A stretch of DNA of 64,000 nt from Bacteroidales bacterium (GTDB taxonomy: Bacteria > Bacteroidota > Bacteroidia > Bacteroidales > Tenuifilaceae). Location: assembly GCA_013141385.1 (NCBI GenBank), contig JABFRB010000002.1, positions 434,001-498,000 on the forward strand, read 5' to 3'. Below the pieces are notes generated by a model. It was not told where the DNA came from and made no database searches. It was given only the letters and a program-made list of their open reading frames with translations. Position 1 is the stretch's first letter, and each line of letters begins with the position of its first letter. Shown here one piece after another: positions 43,741 to 53,491 of this stretch. The translations under genes and the position numbers were made by a program.

Positions 43741-46002
43741 ATGATGCCATCAATATTTTGGTTGATTCCTGTCTGCTCTGCATTAGCATTAGGCTTTGCT
43801 TACTATTTCTTTAAAGAGATGATGAAGGCCGATGAAGGAACAGATACAATGAAAAAGATTGCACTTCACGTGCGTACAGGTGCAATGGCGTACCTAAGAC
43901 AACAGTACAAAGTTGTGAGTATTGTGTTTGTTATTTTAACACTGATTTTTGTGCTTCTTGCCTATGTTCTTAAAATTCAGAATCCTTGGGTGCCTTTTGC
44001 GTTTATCACAGGAGGTTTCTTTAGCGGTTTATCTGGATATTTTGGGATGAAGACCGCTACATACGCTTCAGCTCGTGCGGCTAACGCAGCGCAAAAATCG
44101 CTGAACGATGGTCTTAAGATTGCCTTTCGTTCAGGTGCTGTAATGGGCTTGGTTGTAGTTGGTTTAGGTTTATTTGATATATCAATTTGGTTCTGGGCGT
44201 TAAATCATATAATAGGTGTTTTGGATAATACTACCAATGCAGCAATTGCAAGCGATCCTTCAATGAAACTAATTATCGTCACAACAACTACCCTTACTTT
44301 TGGAATGGGTGCTTCAACCCAGGCATTGTTTGCACGTGTTGGTGGTGGTATTTTTACAAAAGCTGCCGATGTTGGAGCTGACCTCGTAGGTAAAGTTGAG
44401 GCTGGTATTCCAGAAGATGATCCACGTAACCCAGCTACCATTGCCGATAACGTAGGCGATAACGTAGGTGACGTTGCTGGTATGGGTGCTGACCTTTACG
44501 AATCGTATTGTGGAGCTATTCTTTCAACCGCAGCTCTTGGTGCTTCTGGTTTTACCGCTGCCGCTCTTACGGGTGCTGGTTTTGCAAGCAGAGCAACAGA
44601 TCCGAACATTCAGTTTAATGCTGTTATTGCTCCTATGCTTATTGCTGCAATTGGTATCATTTTATCAATTCTTGGAATCTTCATGGTTCGTACTAAAGAG
44701 GGTGCTTCGCAGAAACAACTTTTGGCTGCTTTGGGCCGTGGGGTAAATATTAGTTCTTTCTTTATTGCTGTTTTCTCTTTCTTGATTCTTTGGTATTTAG
44801 ATCTTCCAAACTACACTGGGATTTGGGGTTCAATGGTAATAGGATTAGTTGCGGGTATAGGTATTGGAAAATCAACAGAATACTATACCTCATCAGCATA
44901 CAAACCAACTCAAAGAATTGCTGCATCATCACAAACAGGACCTGCTACTGTTATTATTAATGGTATTGGTATTGGAATGATATCTGTAGCTATTCCCGTA
45001 CTTATTGTAAGCGTTGCAATTATTTTTGCATTCCTTTTTGCAGCTGGTTTCCATTTTGAAAATATTAACATGGGTCTTTATGGTATTGCTATTGCTGCTG
45101 TTGGTATGCTTTCAACATTAGGTATCACTCTTGCTACCGATGCTTACGGTCCAATCGCCGATAACGCTGGTGGTAATGCTGAGATGAGTCACTTAGGCCC
45201 TGAGGTTCGTCAACGTACCGATGCTTTAGATGCACTGGGTAATACAACCGCTGCAACTGGTAAAGGATTTGCTATTGGTTCTGCTGCTTTAACAGCATTG
45301 GCTCTATTAGCTGCTTATATTGAGGAGATAAAAGTTGGAGTTGCTCGTATTCCCGAGAAAGCTCTTGCTTTTGCCGATACGGTTGGTCATAAAATTCAGG
45401 ATGCATCTATTACAGAAATTATGCATTACTATAACATCGACCTAATGAATCCACGCGTACTTGTAGGTGCTTTTTTAGGTTCAATGGCTGCATTCCTTTT
45501 CTGCGGTTTAACTATGACTGCTGTTGGTCGTGCTGCACAAAAAATGGTTGAGGAAGTTCGTCGTCAGTTCAGAGAGATTAAAGGTATTCTTGAAGGTACT
45601 GCTGAACCTGATTATGCTCGTTGTGTTGAGATATCAACCAAAGGTGCACAAAAAGAAATGTTATTCCCTTCACTACTAGCAATTATTATACCTGTTGCAA
45701 CTGGTATTTTATTTGGAGTTGCTGGCGTTATGGGACTACTACTTGGTAGTACTGCTACTGGATTTATCCTTGCTATTTTTATGGCAAATGCTGGCGGTGC
45801 ATGGGATAATGCTAAGAAATATATCGAGGAAGGTAACTATGGTGGAAAAGGTTCTGACGCACATCATGCTGCAGTAACCGGCGATACCGTTGGTGATCCA
45901 TTCAAAGATACATCTGGCCCAAGTTTAAACATCCTAATCAAACTTATGAGTATGGTATCAATCGTTGTGGTTGGTGTTACATTAGCTTATGCATTGATGT
46001 AG
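43741..46002 (+). CDS. hppA: Membrane-bound ion-translocating pyrophosphatase
   Basis: The 753-residue protein has about 16 helices and the pyrophosphatase signatures [22 protein letters not shown] (in parts, about 212-233), [13 protein letters not shown] (about 237-249) and a matching C-terminal site [14 protein letters not shown] (about 717-730). The [10 protein letters not shown] segment (about 500-509) has Ala where potassium-independent enzymes have Lys, so it is probably potassium-dependent and may pump sodium ions, protons or both. It conserves energy from pyrophosphate. Two Met codons stand at the start; I keep the first. It has a strong terminator and no partner gene. Confidence 0.96.
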   Translation: MMPSIFWLIPVCSALALGFAYYFFKEMMKADEGTDTMKKIALHVRTGAMAYLRQQYKVVSIVFVILTLIFVLLAYVLKIQNPWVPFAFITGGFFSGLSGYFGMKTATYASARAANAAQKSLNDGLKIAFRSGAVMGLVVVGLGLFDISIWFWALNHIIGVLDNTTNAAIASDPSMKLIIVTTTTLTFGMGASTQALFARVGGGIFTKAADVGADLVGKVEAGIPEDDPRNPATIADNVGDNVGDVAGMGADLYESYCGAILSTAALGASGFTAAALTGAGFASRATDPNIQFNAVIAPMLIAAIGIILSILGIFMVRTKEGASQKQLLAALGRGVNISSFFIAVFSFLILWYLDLPNYTGIWGSMVIGLVAGIGIGKSTEYYTSSAYKPTQRIAASSQTGPATVIINGIGIGMISVAIPVLIVSVAIIFAFLFAAGFHFENINMGLYGIAIAAVGMLSTLGITLATDAYGPIADNAGGNAEMSHLGPEVRQRTDALDALGNTTAATGKGFAIGSAALTALALLAAYIEEIKVGVARIPEKALAFADTVGHKIQDASITEIMHYYNIDLMNPRVLVGAFLGSMAAFLFCGLTMTAVGRAAQKMVEEVRRQFREIKGILEGTAEPDYARCVEISTKGAQKEMLFPSLLAIIIPVATGILFGVAGVMGLLLGSTATGFILAIFMANAGGAWDNAKKYIEEGNYGGKGSDAHHAAVTGDTVGDPFKDTSGPSLNILIKLMSMVSIVVVGVTLAYALM

Positions 46003-46021
46003 AGAAAAAATCTATATAAAT

Positions 46022-46052
46022 AAAAAGAGCCGAATATTCTTCGGCTCTTTTT
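46022..46052. terminator. Bidirectional terminator between hppA and a convergent gene
   Basis: AAAAAGAGCCGAA (46022-46034) and TTCGGCTCTTTTT (46040-46052) form a perfect 13 bp stem around five bases. The flanking A and T runs let it work on both strands, for hppA (plus) and the gene ending at 46072 (minus). Confidence 0.95.
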
Positions 46053-46071
46053 ATTTATATCATATTGGAAT

Positions 46072-46839
46072 TTAGAGTGGAACAACCTGTCCCTGAACAA
46101 TTTTGAATACTTGCCATACATCACCAGTAATATTTGAAGGAATATAAAAAGTATTAAGCAACTTATTGTTCCCATTAATGTTTCCGAAAACCCATACAGT
46201 AGCTTTTGAGCTATTAATAGATTGTGCTGAAGGGTTTATCTCAGCAGAATAATTCTTAACGAAGAAAAGGTAATTTGCATTAGGATTTAGCTGGTCAACC
46301 GTAATTGTTTCGGGGCCGTAACCATCCATATCATCCCTATCGAGTTGACCGGTACCATCATTAAGTACTCGTGTGTTTCTATAGCTAATGTGGTAGGAGT
46401 TTTCCTTTACAAAATGTGCATCCAAATCCTCGGGCTGTTGATCCCATGAGAGTACAACCCTAAATTGATCGATATTCAACATAGGAGAAACATAGTATCT
46501 GTTTCTAAGAATAGTTTCGGCAGCAACATCTATCTCTGCAAGCGCGCTGATATATCCTTTTTTCTTAAAAATGGCTTTTAAAAGACCATCGGGTTGCCTA
46601 GGAAACATTGCTCTACCCGCAGAATCAGTTGTGAAGGTTCCTATATTTGCTATCATGATTTCAGCCCCTTCCACTGGATCACCAGTAACTGCATCAAAGA
46701 AACGGATAGTGAAGATATTGTTATCCCTTTCCTGAAATACATCCTCCATTATTTGATCCATCTTTTTGTGCTGGGCAAATATTGGGAGAATACTAATTAT
46801 TAGTATTGCTACCAGAAAATGAAATTTGAAGTTTTTCAT
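46072..46839 (-). CDS. Secreted protein with carboxypeptidase-like and YfaP/DUF2135-like domains
   Basis: The 255-residue protein has a signal peptide ending before Gln23 (IFAQ), a regulatory-like beta sandwich at about 40-120 (FFDAVTGDPVEGAEIMI; TTDSAGRAMF) and a domain at about 125-215 with VVLSWDQQPEDLDAHFV and LDRDDMDGYGPETI, the DUF2135/YfaP hallmark of Asp-rich calcium-like loops. It is probably periplasmic or surface-exposed. Role unknown. It shares the terminator with hppA. Confidence 0.75.
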   Translation of the reverse strand: MKNFKFHFLVAILIISILPIFAQHKKMDQIMEDVFQERDNNIFTIRFFDAVTGDPVEGAEIMIANIGTFTTDSAGRAMFPRQPDGLLKAIFKKKGYISALAEIDVAAETILRNRYYVSPMLNIDQFRVVLSWDQQPEDLDAHFVKENSYHISYRNTRVLNDGTGQLDRDDMDGYGPETITVDQLNPNANYLFFVKNYSAEINPSAQSINSSKATVWVFGNINGNNKLLNTFYIPSNITGDVWQVFKIVQGQVVPL

Positions 46840-47212
46840 GAGAATAATTTTATATTATACGATTGATTTATAGTAAGATGAAAATGTCAAAGTAACCGTT
46901 TATAAATTATAATCATGGAACACCCATATTTTATTTATCACCTTTAGTTTTAGTCTACAACATGAGTGTTTCATTCGAATAATATTTGGTTAAACTGCTG
47001 TTATATTGAATATTATTAATAATAGTAACATAATTTATGTGTTACCATTGTGTGCGCCTATAGTATGTTTATCGCATTTTGCGATAATATGCTGTATTGG
47101 AATTTCACAAACTGTTGTATAATAAAATGATAATAACCTTTGGTGTTGCTTTATGGTAATTATCTCAAATGTGCATAATTAGCTTAAAAAATCTCAAAAA
47201 GTGTAAACCTTA
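46840..47212. other. AT-rich spacer without gene
   Basis: This gap of 373 bp between two minus-strand genes is AT-rich. It contains the small hairpin ATCGCATTTTGCGAT at 47069-47083, which could be a weak regulatory or terminator element. Nothing else was recognised. Confidence 0.4.
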
Positions 47213-47941
47213 CTATTTACCATCAACACAAAAGGAAACTAATCTTATAAAGTCTTGCTCTTTTGAGATATCTATTTTGTTATCACTTATATAAGCCTTT
47301 ATTGAATCCTTTTTAGTAGGAAATATCTTCATAAGATCTCGCACTTTATAAATTCCGGTAAGTTTATCGTTATAAAGAATATAGTAATACTTATTAAGAG
47401 TGATATCAACGTTTATTTTATCCTGCTTATTATAGTTATCGCCTAGGGTAGTACCTTTTCCATAAGACTCTGATACTGAGGAGTATGATGAGGTTGACGA
47501 AGTTTCTAGCGATATTCCATAAGGACCTTTTGCTTCATCGTTATTTTTTATTACCGATTTTCGCTTTAGTAGTAAAAAGTAATTCTGTGAAGTATACAGC
47601 CTTTCGTAGAATTCATTATTAATGACGTGGAAAAATCGCTTTGAATAGCTGATGCTTTTTATCTTATCTAGCCCCACCATCTTTAGCAATTTCTTCTCTT
47701 TATCAAGAAAATAGATGCCATTGTCCAATAGGCTATAGTTCATCTGAGCAACACTGGATTTTCCATCGGTAAAGTATACACGACCAGAATAAAATAACGT
47801 ATCGAGAAATTGAGATTTTAATGATAAGGTTTCAATTAAATTGATTTTGGTTTTATCGGAAACAACAGTATTAATTTTTTCTTGCCCTAAGCAGGCAATA
47901 GTAAATTGAATTAATAGTAGTAAAACGGTTATTTTTTTCAT
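47213..47941 (-). CDS. Hypothetical secreted protein
   Basis: The 242-residue protein has a signal peptide (1-19, then Gln20; a Cys at 17 is not in a good lipobox). The mature part has alternating Lys-rich strands, a YFLLLKRK stretch and a Ser-rich linker (about 150-165). No motif is recognised. It is a stand-alone gene 109 bp after (upstream on the minus strand ends at) the bifunctional nuclease gene. The composition is like other periplasmic Bacteroidota proteins. Confidence 0.65.
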   Translation of the reverse strand: MKKITVLLLLIQFTIACLGQEKINTVVSDKTKINLIETLSLKSQFLDTLFYSGRVYFTDGKSSVAQMNYSLLDNGIYFLDKEKKLLKMVGLDKIKSISYSKRFFHVINNEFYERLYTSQNYFLLLKRKSVIKNNDEAKGPYGISLETSSTSSYSSVSESYGKGTTLGDNYNKQDKINVDITLNKYYYILYNDKLTGIYKVRDLMKIFPTKKDSIKAYISDNKIDISKEQDFIRLVSFCVDGK

Positions 47942-48049
47942 AAAAAATCTTTTTGATAGGAATTCTCTTAAATATTTGATTTCAGCAGATTATTAAGGTT
48001 GACTATGTTTACTTTTCTCGAAAAAACGCCAATACTTTTTGGATTTTTA

Positions 48050-48643
48050 TCAAGTACGTCTCTTGATCTCATCACGAATTTTTGATGCTTTTTCGTAATC
48101 CTCATTATTAACAGCCTCGTCAAGTATTGATTTTAGTTCAGATAAAGACATCTTACTAAACAGCGTTGAATCTATGTTCTCCTTCTTTTCAATAGGAGTT
48201 GCTGTTTTTTCAGGTTCATCATCGGTACCATCAAATTCAAGAATTATGCCAGCTTTCTCGATAATATCCTCCGTAGTATATATAGGGCATTTAAAACGAA
48301 GGGCAAGTGCAATGGCATCAGATGTTCGAGCATCAATATAAACTTCCTTTTTACCATTATCGCAGTGAAGTTTGGAAAAGAACACGCCCTCTTCGAGTTT
48401 GTAAATTTGAACTTCGAGTATTTCGATGCTGAAGGATTTTGAAAAGTTTAGGAAAAGATCGTGTGTGAGCGGTCGGGGAGGGGTAAGCCCTTCAATTTGA
48501 ATTGCAATGGATTGTGCTTCAAAGCCACCAATAATAATAGGGATACGTCTTTTTCCCTCTTCTTCGCTGAGAACCAGTGCGTAAGCTCCAGATTGTGTTT
48601 GGCTGTATGATATACCCAGCACATTCAGCTTAACTTTACCCAT
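48050..48643 (-). CDS. Bifunctional nuclease family protein (DUF151) with UvrB/UvrC motif
   Basis: Residues 1-135 of 197 are a DUF151 domain (LSEEEGKRRIPIIIGGFEAQSIA and the DARTSDAIALALRFKCPIY signature). Residues 155-197 hold a UVR motif (LKSILDEAVNNEDYEKASKIRDEI). Members of DUF151 have been reported to cut nucleic acid; the UVR motif could bind UvrA/UvrB-like partners. The pairing is common in Bacteroidota. It is transcribed away from rplU, so its promoter lies near 48650-48700. Confidence 0.9.
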   Translation of the reverse strand: MGKVKLNVLGISYSQTQSGAYALVLSEEEGKRRIPIIIGGFEAQSIAIQIEGLTPPRPLTHDLFLNFSKSFSIEILEVQIYKLEEGVFFSKLHCDNGKKEVYIDARTSDAIALALRFKCPIYTTEDIIEKAGIILEFDGTDDEPEKTATPIEKKENIDSTLFSKMSLSELKSILDEAVNNEDYEKASKIRDEIKRRT

Positions 48644-48854
48644 AACTAATATTCTTTAATCTGTATTTCAATAATACAAACCTAATCGAATTTAGTTTAA
48701 AATACAAGGGTATTTTCTTCAAAATAGATATTTCATGAGATTGATATTTTAATAGTTTATCATTCAAGATAGTTTCTATGTTCTCTATTTTATTACCTTT
48801 GTGCCTCCATAAATAGGGCATTCCATTAAAAGATAAAAAATTGCTTGATAATTC

Positions 48855-48885
48855 TTTGTGAATTATCATAACTTTTATACTTTTG
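48855..48885 (+). promoter_or_regulatory. Promoter of rplU-rpmA
   Basis: TTTG (48855-48858), a 19 bp spacer and TACTTTTG (48878-48885) match the Bacteroidota consensus fully. Transcription should start near 48892, giving a leader of about 31 bases. A second TACCTTTG (48794-48801) further up could be an additional -7 element. Confidence 0.8.
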
Positions 48886-48922
48886 CAAGCCCAAAAGTGT
48901 TGAACAAACATAACGAATTAAG

Positions 48923-49234
48923 ATGTACGCAATTGTAGATATAGCTGGTCAACAATTCAAAGTTGAAAAAGACCAGAAGGTTTTTGTTCACCGTCAAGAA
49001 GGTGAAGCCGGAGCTGAATTAAGTTTCGAGAAAGTACTGCTTGTTGATAAAGATGGTAAAGTAACTATAGGTGCGCCCGAAGTTAAAAATGCAAAGGTAA
49101 CTGCAAAGATACTTGCGCATGTAAAAGGCGATAAAGTTATCATTTTTAAGAAAAACAGGCGCAAAGGGTATAAACTGAAAAAAGGACATCGTCAACAGTT
49201 TACCCAAATTCAGATTGAAGAAATCGTTGCATAA
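48923..49234 (+). CDS. rplU: 50S ribosomal protein L21
   Basis: The 103-residue protein matches L21 from [14 protein letters not shown] to the end, with the C-terminal RNA-binding [15 protein letters not shown] region. It is the first gene of the usual rplU-rpmA operon, 20 bp before rpmA, and has a clear promoter. Length is normal. Confidence 0.98.
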   Translation: MYAIVDIAGQQFKVEKDQKVFVHRQEGEAGAELSFEKVLLVDKDGKVTIGAPEVKNAKVTAKILAHVKGDKVIIFKKNRRKGYKLKKGHRQQFTQIQIEEIVA

Positions 49235-49254
49235 TCATTCAAAAATATTGAGCA

Positions 49255-49515
49255 ATGGCACACAAAAAAGGAGCCGGTAGTACAAGAAACGGTAGAGAGT
49301 CGCATAGTAAACGACTTGGCGTGAAACTCTTTGGTGGTCAAACTGCCAAAGCTGGTAGCATACTTGTTCGTCAGCGCGGAACAGTTCACAATCCAGGTGT
49401 AAATGTTGGTATTGGTAAAGACCATACTCTTTATGCACTTGTAGATGGTGTTGTTTCTTTCCGTAAAAAAGCTGATTCTAAATCATTTGTATCAGTTCTT
49501 CCAGTGGAAGAATAG
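49255..49515 (+). CDS. rpmA: 50S ribosomal protein L27
   Basis: The 86-residue protein begins [20 protein letters not shown], the L27 N terminus that reaches the peptidyl transferase centre, without the cleaved extension of Firmicutes. It ends with a terminator 28 bp after the stop. Confidence 0.98.
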   Translation: MAHKKGAGSTRNGRESHSKRLGVKLFGGQTAKAGSILVRQRGTVHNPGVNVGIGKDHTLYALVDGVVSFRKKADSKSFVSVLPVEE

Positions 49516-49542
49516 GGATATAATTTTTTTACCTAATTTTAG

Positions 49543-49590
49543 TCTCCTGTTCAAGTCGATAAATCGGCGATGTTCAGGAGATTATTTTTT
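49543..49590 (+). terminator. Terminator of rplU-rpmA
   Basis: TCTCCTG (49543-49549) pairs with CAGGAGA (49575-49581), with an inner stem CGAT/ATCG, followed by TTATTTTTTG. Confidence 0.85.
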
Positions 49591-49617
49591 GTTAAAAATA
49601 ATTTAAGAACAAGGATT

Positions 49618-49644
49618 GCCTTCGGCGAACTCATAAACTCGGTT
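49618..49644 (+). repeat. Short insert of the family also found at 30733
   Basis: The 27 nt segment GCCTTCGGCGAACTCATAAA plus CTCGGTT is placed between the left terminal repeat and the continued homology to the right end. It aligns with 30733-30765, which has six more bases in the middle. Same orientation in both. Confidence 0.6.
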
Positions 49645-49673
49645 AACGATTTATAATTTTTGATGTTCATGCA

Positions 49674-50031
49674 ATGAATAAATCTGAATTAGAAGAGCGT
49701 TTAGTTACCTTTTCAGTTTTAATTATTGATCTGGTAAATGAAATGCCGAATACTAAAGCAGGTAATCTCCGGTCAAATAGTTCGATCAGGAACTTCGGTT
49801 TCTCTTAACTATGGAGAGGCTCAAAGTGGGGAATCGAGAAGAGACTTTGTTCATAAAATTAAGGTTGTACTTAAAGAATTAAGAGAAACCTATATCTGTT
49901 TGAAAATTTTTAATAGAACTAAACTTTACAAAACAGAAGAAATTATTCAAACCGCATTGAAAGAAAACAATGAACTTATTTCGATATTTGTAAAAAGTGT
50001 AGAAACGGCTCAGAAGAATATGGAGAACTAG
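49674..50031 (+). pseudogene. Four-helix-bundle (23S rRNA intervening-sequence protein) gene with frameshift
   Basis: From ATG at 49674 the frame gives MNKSELEERLVTFSVLIIDL and continues VNEMPNTKAGN, the proper N terminus of the family, then meets an early stop. The +1 frame, open to 50031, supplies the rest: SGQIVRSGTSVSLNYGEAQS, FVHKIKVVLKELRETYICLK and the tail. About five bases appear missing near 49765. The C-terminal frame could start at ATG 49738 but would lack the first helix. The family forms pentameric helical bundles; some members serve retroelements (Avd). Frameshift could also be a sequencing error. Confidence 0.75.
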
Positions 50032-50127
50032 AATAGTATTGTTTGGTGAATAATCGAAAATCACAATTCGTTAATCCTTGTTCTTAAATCAAATTAAAAA
50101 TAAATATCAATTAACGATAATAATTAT

Positions 50128-51402
50128 ATGCTTACCCTAAAAGTAATTCGCGAAAATAAAGAAGAAGTAATTAAACGATTGGCGGTTAAGAACTTCGATG
50201 GAAAAGAGATAATTGAAAATGTAATTACACTTGACGACGAGCGTAAGGCAATTCAACTCCAGCTTGATGGGAATCTTGCTGAGCAGAATAATATTGCAAA
50301 GCAGATTGGTAAATTATTTTCGGAAGGAAAAGTTGATGAGGCGAACTCTGCAAAGCAAAGAACGGCTGATCTTAAGGAGCAGTCAAAACTTTTATCACAG
50401 AAATTATCTGATGCTGAGAAAGAGTTAAACCAAACACTTGTAAAAATTCCTAACCTTCCTCATGCATCTGTACCTCTGGGACATGGTGCAAAAGATAATG
50501 TTGAAGTTCGTTCTGGCGGAACAATTCCTAAACTGCACGAGGGTGCTCAACCTCATTGGGAGCTTACTAAAAAGTACGATATTATTGATTTTGAACTTGG
50601 TGTTAAGTTAACTGGGGCAGGATTTCCTGTTTATAAGGGTAAAGGTGCAAAGTTACAGCGTGCTCTTATTAACTTTTTTCTTGATGAGAACACATCCGCA
50701 GGGTATCAGGAGATACAGCCGCCGTTAATGGTTAATGAGGATTCAGGATATGGTACAGGTCAGCTGCCCGATAAGGATAGCCAGATGTATCATGTTGGGT
50801 TAGATAATTTTTATCTGATTCCAACAGCAGAGGTTCCGGTAACGAATATTTATCGTGATGTTGTTCTAAATGCAACACAATTTCCAATAAAGATGACAGC
50901 ATATACGCCTTGTTTCCGTCGTGAAGCAGGTTCTTACGGAAAAGATGTTCGTGGATTAAACCGATTACATCAATTCGATAAAGTTGAAATTGTTCAACTC
51001 CAACATCCCGAAAAGTCTTATGATACGCTTGAGGAAATGGTATTGCACGTTGAGAATATTCTGAAGAAATTAGAGTTACCATACAGAATATTGAGACTTT
51101 GCGGTGGCGATATGAGTTTCACCTCAGCTCTCACCTACGATTTCGAAGTTTTTTCTGCTGGGCAGGATAAATGGCTTGAGGTTAGTTCAACATCTAACTT
51201 TGAATCTTTCCAAGCAAACCGAATGATGCTAAGATTTAAAGAGGAGGGTGATAAGAAAACCCAAATTGCACATACATTAAATGGTAGTTCACTTGCATTA
51301 CCACGTATAGTTGCTTCAATCCTAGAGAATAACCAAACACCAGAGGGAATTAGAATTCCAAAGGCTCTTCAAAAGTTCTGTGGGTTTGAAATGATTGACT
51401 AA
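50128..51402 (+). CDS. serS: Serine--tRNA ligase
   Basis: The 424-residue protein has the N-terminal coiled-coil arm (about 30-100) and the class II catalytic core with motif 2 (TPCFRREAGSYGKDVRGLNRLHQFDKVEI, in parts, about 265-290) and motif 3 (HTLNGSSLALPRIVASILENNQ region, about 385-400). It charges tRNA-Ser and tRNA-Sec. Length and start are normal. It is followed by a palindrome that can end transcription in both directions. Confidence 0.98.
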   Translation: MLTLKVIRENKEEVIKRLAVKNFDGKEIIENVITLDDERKAIQLQLDGNLAEQNNIAKQIGKLFSEGKVDEANSAKQRTADLKEQSKLLSQKLSDAEKELNQTLVKIPNLPHASVPLGHGAKDNVEVRSGGTIPKLHEGAQPHWELTKKYDIIDFELGVKLTGAGFPVYKGKGAKLQRALINFFLDENTSAGYQEIQPPLMVNEDSGYGTGQLPDKDSQMYHVGLDNFYLIPTAEVPVTNIYRDVVLNATQFPIKMTAYTPCFRREAGSYGKDVRGLNRLHQFDKVEIVQLQHPEKSYDTLEEMVLHVENILKKLELPYRILRLCGGDMSFTSALTYDFEVFSAGQDKWLEVSSTSNFESFQANRMMLRFKEEGDKKTQIAHTLNGSSLALPRIVASILENNQTPEGIRIPKALQKFCGFEMID

Positions 51403-51423
51403 TTATTGGTATGAATAGTTGTT

Positions 51424-51456
51424 AACCCTGTTAGAGCCTTAAACTCTAACAGGGTT
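51424..51456. terminator. Palindromic repeat (AACCCTGTTAGAG family) acting as bidirectional terminator
   Basis: AACCCTGTTAGAG (51424-51436) and its complement (51444-51456) flank seven bases, then TTTTCTC follows. It lies between the convergent serS and VWA genes. The arms are those of the palindrome at 13293-13325 in reverse order with one base changed. Confidence 0.75.
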
Positions 51457-51481
51457 TTCTCATTTTAGTTTCTCAATATGT

Positions 51482-53356
51482 TTACTTGTCCAACATCTCG
51501 CTTAGCTCAACCATTTTAATAAAATCCGCTCTATAACCAAACTCATCTAACCCTGCAGAATTTTTTGCTCGTTTTAGAACAGTAGCATACGATGAGGTTC
51601 CTTTAAATTCAGATTCACGAAGAAGCATTCCAAATTCTGCAACTGCCGATGCGAATTTGATGTTATTGGAATTCTTTGTTTTACCTGTTTCTACCTTTTC
51701 AACAATCAGTTTGCTAATATCCTCATCGGGTTTTTTGTAACGAACCTTAACGGTCATCATATTCTTGCTGTCTGAAACTACCGATTGTTTTTGGTATTCA
51801 AGGGGATCTACATTTGAAATGGTTTCTTCGGAATCAGATGGGATAATTTCGTAGAGGGCAGTAACGGTGTGACCACACCCTATTTCTCCTGCATCCTTTT
51901 TATCGTCATTGAAATCTTCCTTATTAAGTAATCTGTTTTCGTAACCTATCAGCCTGTATGCCTTAACCTTACTTGGATTGAATTCGATTTGTATTTTAAC
52001 ATCCTTTGCAATAGTGTAAAGGGTTCCCCAAAGTTCAGTTCCAAATACTTTCTTGGCTTCCAGTAGATTGTCAATGTAGGAGTAGTTGCCGTTGCCAGCA
52101 TCGGCTATTTTTTCCATCTTCGAATCTTTATAGTTGCCCATTCCAACTCCAAGTATCGAGAGGAAAATACCATCTTTTCTCTTCTCCTCAATTAATCTTA
52201 CCATCTCAGCATCGCTGCTGGCTCCAATATTGAAATCGCCATCGGTTGCAAGAATAACACGGTTATTTCCTCCTTTAATGAAGTTTTGTTTTGCAATTGC
52301 ATAAGCAAGATTAATGCCCTCGCCACCTGCCGTTGAGCCACCTGCTTGGAGTTTATCTATAGATGCGATAATAGTTTCTTTCATGTTCCCTGAGGTTGAT
52401 TCGAGCACAACACCTGCTGCACCTGCGTATACAACAATTGCAACTTTATCGACCGAGCGAAGATTCTCAACCAAATATTTGAAAGATCTTTTTATTAACG
52501 GTAGTTTATTGGGTTGATCCATGGAACCTGAAACATCGAGTAGGAAAACAAGATTGCTTGGAGGAATCTGCTTATCATTAAGATTTTCCCCTTTTAAGCC
52601 AACTAAAACAAGGTTGTGTTTCTCGTTCCAAGGGCATTTTTCGCCTTCAATGGTAATAGAGAATGGATGTCCATTGGTGGGTTGTGGGTATTCATAATCG
52701 AAATAGTTAATCATCTCCTCAATTCTTACAGCGTCTTTTACTGGTTTTTGATTCTGGGTCAGAAATCTACGGATATTTGAGTAGGAAGCTTTATCAACAT
52801 CAATAGAAAATGTGGAAAGGGGATTATTGATCACATCCTTGAAACCATTCTCGCTGATTACATCGTACGATTCGGTGTTGAATTCCTGTGGTTGATAACA
52901 TACAACACTCGGAGATGCATAGTTGGCATAACCCTCACTTTTTGCTCTGGAAGACATTGCCATGCCTGTTGTGAACATCTCCTTTTTTGTTTCAACAACA
53001 ATCTCATCACTAGCCGTTAAACTATCTACAATAGTTGATGACTTTAGACTTATTTTTAGATTTGTGGTTGTTCCCGAAGTAATGTTCACCTTTTTGTTTA
53101 CATAGATATCGTAACCTTGAGCGGTTACTTTAACTGAGTATGTTCCTTGACTAAGACTAAACGAAAATACACCGTTATTTCCAGTTGAATTACTAGAGAT
53201 ATTTTTTCCGTTTTGGAATACCTCTACAAGTGCGTTTGGAATAGCCGTTCCCGTACTCCTATCTGTAACTATTCCTGAAAGAATCCCTGTTTGTAGATTT
53301 AGAGTCATTGATGTGCATAGCACCATCATTCCGATTAAAGAAATTAAAGCTTTCAT
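51482..53356 (-). CDS. Secreted VWA-domain protein (YfbK-like) with carboxypeptidase-like domain
   Basis: I start at the ATG at 53356 (624 residues) because MKALISLIGMMVL begins a clear signal peptide; an ATG eight codons earlier is possible. Domains: carboxypeptidase-regulatory-like sandwich (about 22-105), a von Willebrand factor domain of the YfbK type (NPLSTFSIDVDKASYSNIRRF near 180; N-terminal cap) with MIDAS in LLDVSGSMDQ (about 273-282) and the ATDGDFNIG segment near 378, and a C-terminal DUF3520-like part. Metal-dependent binding of a surface ligand is likely. It is divergent from an ECF sigma factor with 176 bp between, hinting at joint control. Confidence 0.87.
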   Translation of the reverse strand: MKALISLIGMMVLCTSMTLNLQTGILSGIVTDRSTGTAIPNALVEVFQNGKNISSNSTGNNGVFSFSLSQGTYSVKVTAQGYDIYVNKKVNITSGTTTNLKISLKSSTIVDSLTASDEIVVETKKEMFTTGMAMSSRAKSEGYANYASPSVVCYQPQEFNTESYDVISENGFKDVINNPLSTFSIDVDKASYSNIRRFLTQNQKPVKDAVRIEEMINYFDYEYPQPTNGHPFSITIEGEKCPWNEKHNLVLVGLKGENLNDKQIPPSNLVFLLDVSGSMDQPNKLPLIKRSFKYLVENLRSVDKVAIVVYAGAAGVVLESTSGNMKETIIASIDKLQAGGSTAGGEGINLAYAIAKQNFIKGGNNRVILATDGDFNIGASSDAEMVRLIEEKRKDGIFLSILGVGMGNYKDSKMEKIADAGNGNYSYIDNLLEAKKVFGTELWGTLYTIAKDVKIQIEFNPSKVKAYRLIGYENRLLNKEDFNDDKKDAGEIGCGHTVTALYEIIPSDSEETISNVDPLEYQKQSVVSDSKNMMTVKVRYKKPDEDISKLIVEKVETGKTKNSNNIKFASAVAEFGMLLRESEFKGTSSYATVLKRAKNSAGLDEFGYRADFIKMVELSEMLDK

Positions 53357-53491
53357 AATTTTAGTATTTAAGTTTAACATTTGCTTGTTTTACTAAATGG
53401 ATACAAAGAGGAAGGGAATTCCATAAAATGATGATGGATTTTTTTAATTTTACCAAAAGTGAGTTTAAAATATTTGTGTCAAAATATTAAT

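Larger units (their letters stand above)
49602..50088. mobile_element. Element with 16 bp terminal inverted repeats carrying a four-helix-bundle gene
   Basis: TTTAAGAACAAGGATT (49602-49617) and its exact complement (50073-50088) bound a 487 bp segment. If the 27 nt insert at 49618-49644 is removed, pairing continues for about 20 further bases (AACGA...GATT with 50050-50072). The cargo is a single gene of the 23S rRNA intervening-sequence protein (four-helix bundle) family. In rRNA such sequences form a long stem that is cut out after transcription; this one lies between rpmA and serS. No transposase is present. Confidence 0.65.

Noticed and set aside
48636-48911. 91-residue open frame on the minus strand upstream of rplU
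   Set aside because: It overlaps the rplU promoter region, has odd composition and no homology signal; the region is better explained as two divergent promoters.
49738-50031. 97-residue four-helix-bundle frame as a complete gene
   Set aside because: The natural first helix is encoded upstream in another frame from 49674, so the gene is frameshifted.
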